NCBI GenBank assembly: GCA_020852175.1
Contig: JADZBH010000016.1
Span: 1 to 64,000, forward strand
Source of the DNA: Bryobacterales bacterium
GTDB taxonomy: Bacteria; Acidobacteriota; Terriglobia; Bryobacterales; Bryobacteraceae
Direction: 5' to 3'
DNA: 64,000 bases
Shown here: in pieces, positions 43,501 through 50,478 of the stretch
How the letters are laid out: every line of letters starts with the position of its first letter
Numbering within the stretch: position 1 is the stretch's first letter
The notes under the pieces: generated by a model
What the model saw: the letters and a program-made list of their open reading frames with translations, nothing else
Database searches by the model: none
Told to the model about the DNA's origin: nothing
Translations under genes and position numbers: made by a program

Positions 43501-43933
43501 GGCCCCGGATGGCCAGATTCTCCACCTGCGAACCGGTGAGCACGCCCGCCCGCTCGGCCGTCTGCGACTGCACCACGGCGGCCTGCGCCTCCACCTGCAC
43601 AGAATCGGTCACCTGGCCGACGCTGAGCGTCAGATCGCCCAGGCTCACGGTTTCGGCGGCTGGGACGTTGACGTTGGTTCGCTCCAGCCGGCGGAAGCCC
43701 GGCGCCTCGATGGCGAGCGTGTAGGCGCCCGGTTGCAGCGAGCCGAAGAAGAACCGGCCGGCTTCGTTACTTTCCGACGAGCGTTCCGCGCCGGTGGCCG
43801 TGTGCCGCAACAGCACCGAAGCTTTCACGATGGCGGCGCCGGACGGATCGGTCACGGTTCCGGAAAGCGCGCCCGTGATCGACTGCGCCCAGGAGCAGAC
43901 GGAAACCAGCAGCAAAATCACCAAAGCTTTCAT
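40508..43933 (-). CDS. Oar-like TonB-dependent receptor with carboxypeptidase-regulatory domain (receptor 1)
   Basis: A 1141-residue outer-membrane protein. The signal peptide is MKALVILLLVSVCSWAQ. A carboxypeptidase-regulatory-like beta domain (GALSGTVTDPSGAAIVKASV, about residues 20-100) comes next. The TonB plug (LAIRGRNVTSLVSLLPG, NNITIDGATVN, AEYGRMSGANVSIVTKSG) and a very long beta-barrel follow. The chain ends in a typical C-terminal beta strand with terminal Phe (IQLAIRITF). Such receptors are numerous in Acidobacteriota; their cargo (oligosaccharide or peptide) is not known. The ATG at 43933 is preferred over 43942 because it gives a cleaner signal peptide and fits a -10 seven bases upstream. 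Confidence 0.9.
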   Translation of the reverse strand: MKALVILLLVSVCSWAQSITGALSGTVTDPSGAAIVKASVLLRHTATGAERSSESNEAGRFFFGSLQPGAYTLAIEAPGFRRLERTNVNVPAAETVSLGDLTLSVGQVTDSVQVEAQAAVVQSQTAERAGVLTGSQVENLAIRGRNVTSLVSLLPGVVDLDESENLSVNWNFNVQGNRRNTNNITIDGATVNAAGNNFNSVVAVSMDAVAEVKVLLSNYQAEYGRMSGANVSIVTKSGTKDFHGLASYFKRNEWLNANDFFNNRLGRVRPRYRFDTWNYNIGGPVFLPGSLKRLRDKMFFFWSQEFWPLSVPTALTQRTTATALERAGDFSQTLDVNNALITVRDPFNNRQPFAGNIVPASRLDANGRALLNFLPLPNFTDRGISRGNYNYLFQDVVDQPKRTDTLKIDYNATASDMFTFSYSARNDINDGKVGIPAGTGNYDVYRQRSENLGKLFLGRYQKIFSPTLINEFNASYSTRPLNNTISSEALPSIQRDKIGFNLGQLYPASNPLNLIPNMSFGGVPNAVAVSMDGRTPLTTTHEIISISNNLTKTFNTHTVKLGVYFDRLWAENQPTGGAFNGSFNFGRNVNNPLESDYAFANAALGVFNQYDEPTARVFPVTYATNIEWFAQDNWKVTRKLTLDYGMRFQLLPQSWIDGDAMSGFRAAAYDPARTVRLIEPYRDGTARVGRNPNTGALAASTLIGSIAPGRGNAANGMVSPLTDSSIPRSLMKERGVQLAPRLGFAYDLSGNGKTAIRGGFGMFYNRMSHGVVLTDFSAQPPLINLPSLFFGTMNGLKSATGTLFPANVLGLDPNGKIPRVMNFSLSVQRDIGLGTIVDAGYAGSLGRNLLWQRNLNALPLGSNFLASSKDPTNNGVLPVNFLRPYMGYGNINVREPGASSNYHSLQISANRRFASRLQYGVSYTWSKSLDYNSDDATTVSNIIPVRVWNYGLSSFDRAHIVKVNWLFDVPNPVEKNHPLRWAVNGWQVSGIYSAATGAPAGIGFSTVNAVDITGSSTEGPRIVLTGEPSLSRGQRSFDRWFDTSVAALPATGTVGNAARTNIRLPGINNWDLTAYKNFRFKERVNAQLRGEFYNAFNHTQYSNADTTARFDAQGRQVNTQFGQVTAARTARRIQLAIRITF

Positions 43934-43940
43934 GGGCGGC

Positions 43941-43949
43941 ATCGTATCA
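43941..43949 (-). promoter_or_regulatory. extended -10 seven bases before receptor 1
   Basis: TGATACGAT on the minus strand (hexamer 43941-43946) fits TG-n-TACGAT and ends seven bases before the ATG at 43933. There is no Shine-Dalgarno sequence in the gap, again predicting a leaderless message. Confidence 0.45.
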
Positions 43950-44034
43950 CATTCACGATCCTCCGGCTTGAGCGTTAACTAAAAAGGTTTTTGCAAGATT
44001 TTCTCCGCTCCTGTGGAACGGGCCGCCGCGGCTA

Positions 44035-44040
44035 TATACT
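44035..44040 (+). promoter_or_regulatory. -10 box seven bases before the TIM-barrel isomerase
   Basis: TATACT (five of six consensus positions) ends seven bases before the GTG at 44048. No Shine-Dalgarno sequence is present and no clear -35, so a leaderless start is predicted. Confidence 0.4.
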
Positions 44041-44047
44041 CGTGACC

Positions 44048-45157
44048 GTGACCCGCCGCAATCTGCTGCGCACCGCGCTTACCCTTGCCGCCGCTCCCGC
44101 CGCCGCGCCCGTTTCCGCCGCCCGGCCTGTTCATGCCTGGCCGCTCGGCATGAATACCTACTGCCTCCGCTTCCAGCGATGGAACGACCGGCGCCTGTTT
44201 GAATACTGCGCCGGCGAAAAGCTCGACAGCATCTTCCTGCAGGACTCGCTCGATCCGGCGGCACAGGATCCCAAACACTGGGCCGCCGTGCGCGGATGGT
44301 CGCACGAGATGGACATGCCGGTGGAAACCGGCGGCGGCGCCATTCTGCCGAAGACGCCCGCGGACCGTCCGCAGGTGGTGGCCGCGTTGCGCAAAAACAT
44401 CGAGCGCGCCCAGGCCATGGGCTCGCCCATCGTGCGCGCCTTGCTGGCGGGTGACCGCTATTCCATGCCGCCAGGCCCCGTCGAGCGGCACATGGAAACC
44501 ACCATCGGCATCCTGCGCGAGGTGCGTTCGCAGGCCATGGACGCCAATCTGAAAATCGGCATCGAGAACCACAAGGAGTTACAGGCATGGGAGACGCGCG
44601 CGGTCATTGAAGGCGCGGGCAAGGAGTTCGTTGGCTCCTACCTGGACACGGGCAATCCCGTGTTCGTCGCCGAGGATCCGATGACCGCGGTGGAAGAGTT
44701 GGGGCCGCTCGCCGTGACCTTCCATCTGCGCGATTCGGTGGTGTACGAGCTGCCCGAAGGCATCGCCGTGCAGTGGGTGCCGCTGGGCGAGGGCACGAAC
44801 GACTTCAAGGCCATCGTCTCGCGCGCCGCCGAACTGGTTCCCCCGAGCGTGCGCATCTACTGCAAGCCGATCACGGCGCGGCCGCCGTCGCTGATCCCGG
44901 TGTACGATTCCGCGTTCTGGAACAAGTGGTTTTCGCGTGCGCGCGCACGCGACCTGGCGCGGTTCCTCGCCCTGGCGCGCCGGGGCCGTCCGTACGACAA
45001 GCCACACCTGGTGGCCGATGTCGCCGGCGATCGCGAGCGCTACATGGACGCGCTGAAGGTGCAGCAGATGGAACATATGAAGCGCTCGCTCGACTACTGC
45101 CGCGACGTGCTCGGCCTCGGCGTCCGCTGGCGCGGCGCACGCCCGCTCACCCCCTGA
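44048..45157 (+). CDS. Tat-exported sugar phosphate isomerase/epimerase-type TIM-barrel protein
   Basis: A 369-residue protein of the AP-endonuclease-2/xylose-isomerase-like family. It starts with a twin-arginine signal (TRRNLLRTALTLAAAPAAAP) and then forms the barrel, with LGMNTYCLRF, KIGIENHKELQAWE, GSYLDTGNPVFVAED and TFHLRDSVVY; the Glu/Asp/His residues in these strands would bind a divalent metal. Such exported isomerase-like proteins are common in Acidobacteriota and Planctomycetes, but few have a tested substrate. GTG codons at 44042 and 44048 are both possible; the latter fits the -10 spacing. Its 3' end overlaps the convergent epimerase gene by 11 bases. Confidence 0.8.
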   Translation: MTRRNLLRTALTLAAAPAAAPVSAARPVHAWPLGMNTYCLRFQRWNDRRLFEYCAGEKLDSIFLQDSLDPAAQDPKHWAAVRGWSHEMDMPVETGGGAILPKTPADRPQVVAALRKNIERAQAMGSPIVRALLAGDRYSMPPGPVERHMETTIGILREVRSQAMDANLKIGIENHKELQAWETRAVIEGAGKEFVGSYLDTGNPVFVAEDPMTAVEELGPLAVTFHLRDSVVYELPEGIAVQWVPLGEGTNDFKAIVSRAAELVPPSVRIYCKPITARPPSLIPVYDSAFWNKWFSRARARDLARFLALARRGRPYDKPHLVADVAGDRERYMDALKVQQMEHMKRSLDYCRDVLGLGVRWRGARPLTP

Positions 45158-46109
45158 TCCCATAACAAAACGGATCCGCCGGAGACAGCAGCAGCACTCC
45201 CTCGGCGTTCACGAAAGGCGAGCCCTTGATCGCCGGAATGACCGTCTGAAGGCCGTCTGTCGCTCCCGCGAACTCGTACGAACCTTCGAATATCGTGCCG
45301 GTGATCGACTCCTGGCGCCACACGGCTCCTTCGGCCAGCACGCCATCGGCGGCCAGGCAAGCCAGTTTCGCGCTGACGCCCGTGCCGCTGGGAGAGCGGC
45401 CGTACGCCTTTCCGGGACACAACACGAAGCTCCGTATATCGGCCGATTCGCTCTCCGCCGGTCCGAACAGTTCGATGTGATCGATTCCGGCTCCGTCCGT
45501 TCCAGTGATGCCCTGCTGTGCCAGGGCCTGGCGGATGCGCCCCGCGAACTGCATTAAATGTTCCACGTTCGCCAGCGTCAACTCCTCGCCATGGCCGGAC
45601 ACCAGGAAGAACCAGCCGCCGCCATAGGCCACATCTCCGATCACCGGACCGTAGCCTTCCACCTGTACCGGCACATCGGCTTGACCGCGATAGCTTGGCA
45701 CGTTGCGAACCGACACCGTGCCCGCCTCCTGCAGTTCCGCCGTCACATCGCCCGCAGGAGTCTCGATGAGATGCCTGCCGGGCGCGATCCGCCCCAAATG
45801 CGCCAGCGTGGCCACCACGCTCATCGTGCCGTGAATGCACGAGTCGAGGTAGCCTGCGCTGTCAAAAAAAATGGCTCCGGCCGAGGCCCCGGGATTCACC
45901 GGCCGGCACAGCAGCGCTCCCGCTAACAGATCCGATCCGCGCGGTTCATTCACAACCGCCGAGCGGAACAGGTCATGCTCGGAACGGAAACGCGCGAGAC
46001 GTTCGGCCAGCGTGCCGCCGCCCAAGTCCGGTCCGCCGCTCACCACCACGCGCACGGGTTCGCCGCCGGTGTGGGAATCGATGACAGATACGCGATGCGC
46101 CTGGCTCAT
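45147..46109 (-). CDS. proline racemase-family enzyme (hydroxyproline epimerase-like)
   Basis: A 320-residue PLP-independent racemase/epimerase. It starts with SVIDSHTGGEPVRVVVSGG, the hydroxyproline epimerase-type N-terminus. The two catalytic positions are Cys91 (YLDSCIHGTMSVV) and Ser241 (GRSPSGTGVSAKLACL); classic enzymes have Cys at both, and the hydroxyproline dehydratases have Thr at the second. Ser at that site leaves the reaction uncertain. Substrates could be trans-4-hydroxyproline from collagen or plant glycoproteins, or another cyclic imino acid. It diverges from receptor 2 across a 110-base gap. Confidence 0.85.
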   Translation of the reverse strand: MSQAHRVSVIDSHTGGEPVRVVVSGGPDLGGGTLAERLARFRSEHDLFRSAVVNEPRGSDLLAGALLCRPVNPGASAGAIFFDSAGYLDSCIHGTMSVVATLAHLGRIAPGRHLIETPAGDVTAELQEAGTVSVRNVPSYRGQADVPVQVEGYGPVIGDVAYGGGWFFLVSGHGEELTLANVEHLMQFAGRIRQALAQQGITGTDGAGIDHIELFGPAESESADIRSFVLCPGKAYGRSPSGTGVSAKLACLAADGVLAEGAVWRQESITGTIFEGSYEFAGATDGLQTVIPAIKGSPFVNAEGVLLLSPADPFCYGIRG

Positions 46110-46183
46110 GGTTGCTGACTCGATTGTGCCGCAAGCGCCGCGTCCGTGCGCGGGCCGCCATCGAGCGAGGCGGGCCGCCGGGA

Positions 46184-46213
46184 TTGCACGCCCGTTTTCG
46201 TGAGCGGTAGCCT
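46184..46213 (+). promoter_or_regulatory. promoter of receptor 2 (predicted leaderless)
   Basis: TTGCAC (46184-46189) and TAGCCT (46208-46213) are separated by 18 bases. The -10 ends six bases before the ATG at 46220 with no Shine-Dalgarno sequence in between. Confidence 0.4.
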
Positions 46214-46219
46214 ATAGGT

Positions 46220-49200
46220 ATGCTTCTTCGCTTTGGTATCGCAGTATTTGTTCTAATTCTCAATCTGGGGGCGATCTCCGCGCAGACCTTTCTTGGCTCC
46301 TTCACGGGCCGAGTCCTGGACCCCACCGGCGCCGTCGTAGCCAACGCAAAAGTCGCCGCGACGAATGCGGAGACCAACGTCGCCTACCGTTCCATGACGA
46401 ACGAAGCCGGCAACTATGTCATCGCGCAACTGCCCGTGGGCACATATGAAGTGGCCATCGAAGCCGCCGGCTTTCGCCGCTATGTGCGCAAGGGCGTTGT
46501 TCTGAACGTGGCCCAGACTATCTCGCTGACCGACACGCTCGAAGTGGGCGCCGTGGAGCAGGCCATCGAAGTCACCGGCGCCGCGGGCATTCTCGAAACC
46601 TCCACTTCCGACCTCGGCACCACCATCCAGCGCAACAAACTGATGGAGCTTCCCCTGTTCGTCGGCGGCGCCATGCGCAATCTGGAACAGTTCATCTTTC
46701 TGGCTCCCGGCGTGACCGGCGATTCGGTGAACACGCAAATCAGCGGCTCCCCCAACCGCGCCAAGGAGGTGCTGGTGGACGGCATCGCTTCCACGGGCGT
46801 CGAAAGCGGCGGCGTGATTCCCGGCTCGGCCAGGCCGTCGGTGGAAACCATCGGCGAGTTCAAACTGCTGCGCGCCAACTTCAACGCCGAGTATGGACGC
46901 ACCGGCGGCGGGGTGCAGATTTTCACCACCCGTTCGGGCACGAACAGGTTGCATGGAGCCCTCTTCGACTATCTGCGGAACGACAAGTTCGATGCCCGCG
47001 GCTTCTTCCAGGGCAGGCGTCCGGTGAACCGGCAAAACGAGTTCGGCGCGTCGCTCGGCGGTCCGGTGTGGCTGCCCGGCCTTTACAACGGCCGAAACAA
47101 AACCTTTTTCTACTTTGTCTACTCCGGTTTCCGTTACCGCCAGGGCGCGGCCAATGCTCTGTTGAACGTGTTGCCCGAGGACTACCGCCAGGGCAACTTC
47201 GCCCGGCTCGGCCAGGCCATCTACGATCCTGCCTCCACCGCTTCCACCCCCGCCGGCTTCACGCGCACGCCCTTTGCCGGCGCGCAGATTCCCGCGTCGC
47301 GTTTCAGCGCCGTATCCCGCAACATCCTGCCCTTGCTGCCCGCGCCCAGCAATAGCGGACTGTTCAACAACTTCGTCTCCACCGGCCGCGGCTCGGCGTC
47401 CACCAATCAGGGCAACGTCAAGATCGATCACCAGTTCAACGACATGAATCGCATCAGCGGCTATTTCTACATGGAGCGCTTCCTGCAGCGCGAGCCCGAA
47501 GGCGTGCCCGGTCCCACCACGCAACGCCGCGCCACCACCAGCCGCAACGTGTGGGGCCGCGTCACGCACGATCTCGTGTTGTCGCCCACCCTGTTGAACC
47601 ACATCAACCTCGGCTACACGCGTTTTCTCACCGGCATCGACAGCTACTCGCTGAACCAGGACTGGCCCGTCAAGCTCGGGCTCAATGGCATCAACCAGGG
47701 CGCCGACAACGCCTTCCCCTGCGTTCAGTTCGTCTCGGCCGGCTATGACGCGCTGGGCGACACCAACTGCAACGGCACCGTGAAGCAGGCCAACAACACG
47801 TTTCAGATCAACGAAAGCATCAGCAAGGTGAGCGGCAATCACAGCCTCAAGTTCGGCGTCGATTACCGGTGGACGGAAACCAACGGCATTGACAACTACC
47901 AGGCCGCGGGCCTGTTCCAGTTCAACGCCCTGGAAACCGCGCTGCCCGGAGTGGCCCGCACGGGCAACGCCGCGGCCAGTTTCCTGCTGGGCGCGGTGAA
48001 CCGCGGCACCACGCGCGTGTTCGCTTACTATCCGCGCAACCGCTACCGCTATTTCGCCGCCTATGCGCAGGACGACTGGAAGGCCACGCGCAAACTCACC
48101 GTCAACTACGGGCTGCGCTGGGACATCTTCTTCCCGCGCTCGGAAAAGCTGAACAACCTCTCCACCTTCGATCCCGCCACGCCGAATCCGGCGGCGGGCA
48201 ACCGCCCCGGCGCGCTCATTTTCCTGGGCGATGGCGCGGGACGCAGCGGCCGGTCCTCGTTCGCCGACACCGATTACAAGGCCTTCGGCCCGCGCCTGGG
48301 CCTGGCCTATCAGGTGAACGGCAGGACCGTGGTTCGCACCGGGTACGGCATCTATTACGCCCTTGGCAATGCGAATGCCGGGCTGCGCGACTCGCTGAAT
48401 TCGAGCGCCGGCTTCATCGCCACGCCCGTGTTTGAATCGCTCGATGCCGGCGTCACGCCCGCTTTCGGCTGGGATGCCGGTTTTCCGCAGAACTTCGCCC
48501 GTCCGCCGTTCATCGATCCCGCGGCGGCCAATGGGAGCGACGTCCGTCTGATTGGCCGCGACGATGGCCGCGCTCCATATTTCCAGAACTGGACCTTCAC
48601 CATCGAACGCGAACTGGTTCCGCGCGTCAACGTCGAGGCGGCTTATCTCGGTACCAAAGGCACGCGCCTGGGCAATGGCCTGGTGCGCATGAACGAACTG
48701 CCGCCGTCGCTGCTCGCCATGGGCTCGCTGCTCACGCGCGCCTACAATTCGCCGGAAGCCATCGCCGCCGGCATCGCGCCGCCTTACGCCGGTTTCCGCG
48801 GCTCGGTGGCGCAGGCTCTGCGTCCATTCCCGCAATATCTGAACCTGTTCAACCGCGCCGATCCGAATGGCAACTCCACCTATCACTCGCTCCAGACGCA
48901 ACTCACCGTCCGCGCCGCCAAGGGCCTGGACGTGCTTATGTCCTACACCTTCGCCAAAACAATTTCGGACTCCGACGTTCTGGCGGGCGGCGGGCAGGGC
49001 GGCCAGACTTTCTACAACCGCCGCCTGGAAAAGGCCATCGCCATCACCGACATTCCCCACGTCTTCAACCTCAGCTACAGCTACCAGCTTCCGTTCGGCC
49101 CCGGACAGGCCTTCCTGCGCCAGGGCGGCGCGCTGGGCAAGCTTACCGGCGGCTGGGTGTTCACCGGCATTCACCAGTACGCCGCCGGCGTGCCCGTCAT

Positions 49201-49606
49201 CCTCACCGCCAACAACACGCTGCCACTGTTCAACGCGTTGCTCCGCCCGAACGCCGTCTCCGGCGCCACGCTGGCCGGCACACGGGAGAACTTCGATCCG
49301 GCCACCGACCGCTGGATCAACCCGGCGGCCTTCAGCGTGCCGGCGGCGCTCGGGTTTGGCTCCTCGGCCCGCTCCTACACCGGCCTTCGCGCACCCGGCA
49401 TGTTGAATGAAAACTTCGGCCTGCTCAAGAGGATCGCCCTGCGGGAGCACGTCACCGTCACCTTCCGTGCCGAACTGTTCAACGCCTTCAACCGCACGGT
49501 CTTTTCCGCGCCGCAAGGCAATGTGAGCAACGCCGCCTTCGGCCGCATCTCGGCCCAGGCCAACACGCCCCGCCAGGGCCAGTTCGCCCTCCGGCTGGAC
49601 TTTTAG
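46220..49606 (+). CDS. Oar-like TonB-dependent receptor with carboxypeptidase-regulatory domain (receptor 2)
   Basis: A 1128-residue outer-membrane receptor. A signal peptide (LLRFGIAVFVLILNLGAISA) precedes the carboxypeptidase-regulatory-like domain (FTGRVLDPTGAVVANAKV, residues about 28-110). The plug includes GNYVIAQLPVG, TIQRNKLMELPLFVGG, KEVLVDGIAS and AEYGRTGGGVQIFTTRSG, and is followed by the long barrel. The C-terminus GQFALRLDF ends in the aromatic residue used for outer-membrane assembly. It has the same architecture as receptor 1 but is clearly diverged, so they are not a recent duplication. The neighbouring epimerase suggests import of peptides or imino acids, as inference only. 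Confidence 0.9.
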   Translation: MLLRFGIAVFVLILNLGAISAQTFLGSFTGRVLDPTGAVVANAKVAATNAETNVAYRSMTNEAGNYVIAQLPVGTYEVAIEAAGFRRYVRKGVVLNVAQTISLTDTLEVGAVEQAIEVTGAAGILETSTSDLGTTIQRNKLMELPLFVGGAMRNLEQFIFLAPGVTGDSVNTQISGSPNRAKEVLVDGIASTGVESGGVIPGSARPSVETIGEFKLLRANFNAEYGRTGGGVQIFTTRSGTNRLHGALFDYLRNDKFDARGFFQGRRPVNRQNEFGASLGGPVWLPGLYNGRNKTFFYFVYSGFRYRQGAANALLNVLPEDYRQGNFARLGQAIYDPASTASTPAGFTRTPFAGAQIPASRFSAVSRNILPLLPAPSNSGLFNNFVSTGRGSASTNQGNVKIDHQFNDMNRISGYFYMERFLQREPEGVPGPTTQRRATTSRNVWGRVTHDLVLSPTLLNHINLGYTRFLTGIDSYSLNQDWPVKLGLNGINQGADNAFPCVQFVSAGYDALGDTNCNGTVKQANNTFQINESISKVSGNHSLKFGVDYRWTETNGIDNYQAAGLFQFNALETALPGVARTGNAAASFLLGAVNRGTTRVFAYYPRNRYRYFAAYAQDDWKATRKLTVNYGLRWDIFFPRSEKLNNLSTFDPATPNPAAGNRPGALIFLGDGAGRSGRSSFADTDYKAFGPRLGLAYQVNGRTVVRTGYGIYYALGNANAGLRDSLNSSAGFIATPVFESLDAGVTPAFGWDAGFPQNFARPPFIDPAAANGSDVRLIGRDDGRAPYFQNWTFTIERELVPRVNVEAAYLGTKGTRLGNGLVRMNELPPSLLAMGSLLTRAYNSPEAIAAGIAPPYAGFRGSVAQALRPFPQYLNLFNRADPNGNSTYHSLQTQLTVRAAKGLDVLMSYTFAKTISDSDVLAGGGQGGQTFYNRRLEKAIAITDIPHVFNLSYSYQLPFGPGQAFLRQGGALGKLTGGWVFTGIHQYAAGVPVILTANNTLPLFNALLRPNAVSGATLAGTRENFDPATDRWINPAAFSVPAALGFGSSARSYTGLRAPGMLNENFGLLKRIALREHVTVTFRAELFNAFNRTVFSAPQGNVSNAAFGRISAQANTPRQGQFALRLDF

Positions 49607-49622
49607 TACTATCCCGCGCGCC

Positions 49623-49650
49623 CGGCGCCGGTTTTCCATCGCCGGTGCCG
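49623..49650 (+). terminator. hairpin after receptor 2
   Basis: CGGCGCCGG and CCGGTGCCG pair over nine positions with one G-T wobble around a loop containing TTTT. It sits 17 bases after the receptor stop. The 3' side lacks a T-run, so termination is uncertain. Confidence 0.35.
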
Positions 49651-49716
49651 TGATGTTTCGCATCCGGCTTTCACTTCAGGCAGGAGTTCTCACTCTCGCG
49701 TGGAAAGGTGAACCGG

Positions 49717-50478
49717 ATGCTCCCTTATCTTGCACCGCAGCCCCTCTACCTGGCCGGCATGTGGATCCACTGGGCACTGCTCTTCGCCGTTCTGGGCGTA
49801 CTGGCGGCCCACTTCCTGCTGCTGCGCCGCGCCCGCCTTACCGGGCTCGACGTGCCCACCGCCGCCGCCATGTCGCTCAGCATGGTGCTGGCCGGGGCCG
49901 CCGGCGCGCGCCTGTTCAAATTGGCGTACCTGCCCGGCGTGCTGGCGAACCTCGACTGGCAGTCGATGTTGCTCGCGGGCGGCATGGCTTCGTTCGGAGG
50001 GCTGGCGGGCGGTCTGCTCGGCGCGTCGCTCTACTTCGCCGCCCGCCGCATCCCCGCCTCCCGCGCCCTCGACTATCTCGACGCCCTCGCCGCCGTCTTT
50101 CCCATGGGCTGGATTCTCGGCCGTACCGGTTGCGCCCTGGTCCATGACCATCCGGGCGTGGCCTCCACAAGTCCGTTCGCCGTCGCCTATCCGGACCTGC
50201 CGCGGTTCGACCTCGCCGTGATCGAGGTCCTCTTCCTGGCCGCGTTTCTCATCCCGCTCTTTGTCTGGCTGGCCCGCCGTCCCCAGCCGCGCGGACTCTT
50301 CCTTTCCTCGTTCTTCGTCCTGTACGGCGCGTTCCGCCTCTGGCTCGATACGCTCCACGTCGATCCGCCGCGCTACGCCGGCCTTACCGTGGACCAGTGG
50401 GCCTACGGCTCGATGTTCCTGGCCGGAATCATCCTCGCGGCCTCGCTACGGCCATTCAGGAAGGAGGTGTTCGCATGA
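49717..50478 (+). CDS. Lgt-like (prolipoprotein diacylglyceryl transferase family) membrane protein
   Basis: A 253-residue polytopic membrane protein related to Lgt. Hydrophobic helices include MWIHWALLFAVLGVLAAHFLL, GMASFGGLAGGLLGASL and SSFFVLYGAFRLWLDTLHVD. The Lgt signature GRxGNFxNGE is replaced by GRTGCALVHDHPG, so it belongs to a divergent branch whose acyl-transfer activity is unproven. The ATG at 49717 has AAAGG eight bases upstream; a GTG at 49708 is also in frame. The stop overlaps the start of the following SBBP gene (ATGA), which makes that protein its most likely partner, although the partner has no lipobox. Confidence 0.78.
   Translation: MLPYLAPQPLYLAGMWIHWALLFAVLGVLAAHFLLLRRARLTGLDVPTAAAMSLSMVLAGAAGARLFKLAYLPGVLANLDWQSMLLAGGMASFGGLAGGLLGASLYFAARRIPASRALDYLDALAAVFPMGWILGRTGCALVHDHPGVASTSPFAVAYPDLPRFDLAVIEVLFLAAFLIPLFVWLARRPQPRGLFLSSFFVLYGAFRLWLDTLHVDPPRYAGLTVDQWAYGSMFLAGIILAASLRPFRKEVFA
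50461..50468 (+). promoter_or_regulatory. consensus ribosome-binding site for the SBBP/Solibacter-C-terminal gene
   Basis: AAGGAGGT is a full anti-16S match six bases before the ATG at 50475. It fixes that start and contrasts with the missing Shine-Dalgarno sequences of promoter-proximal genes in this window. Confidence 0.7.
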
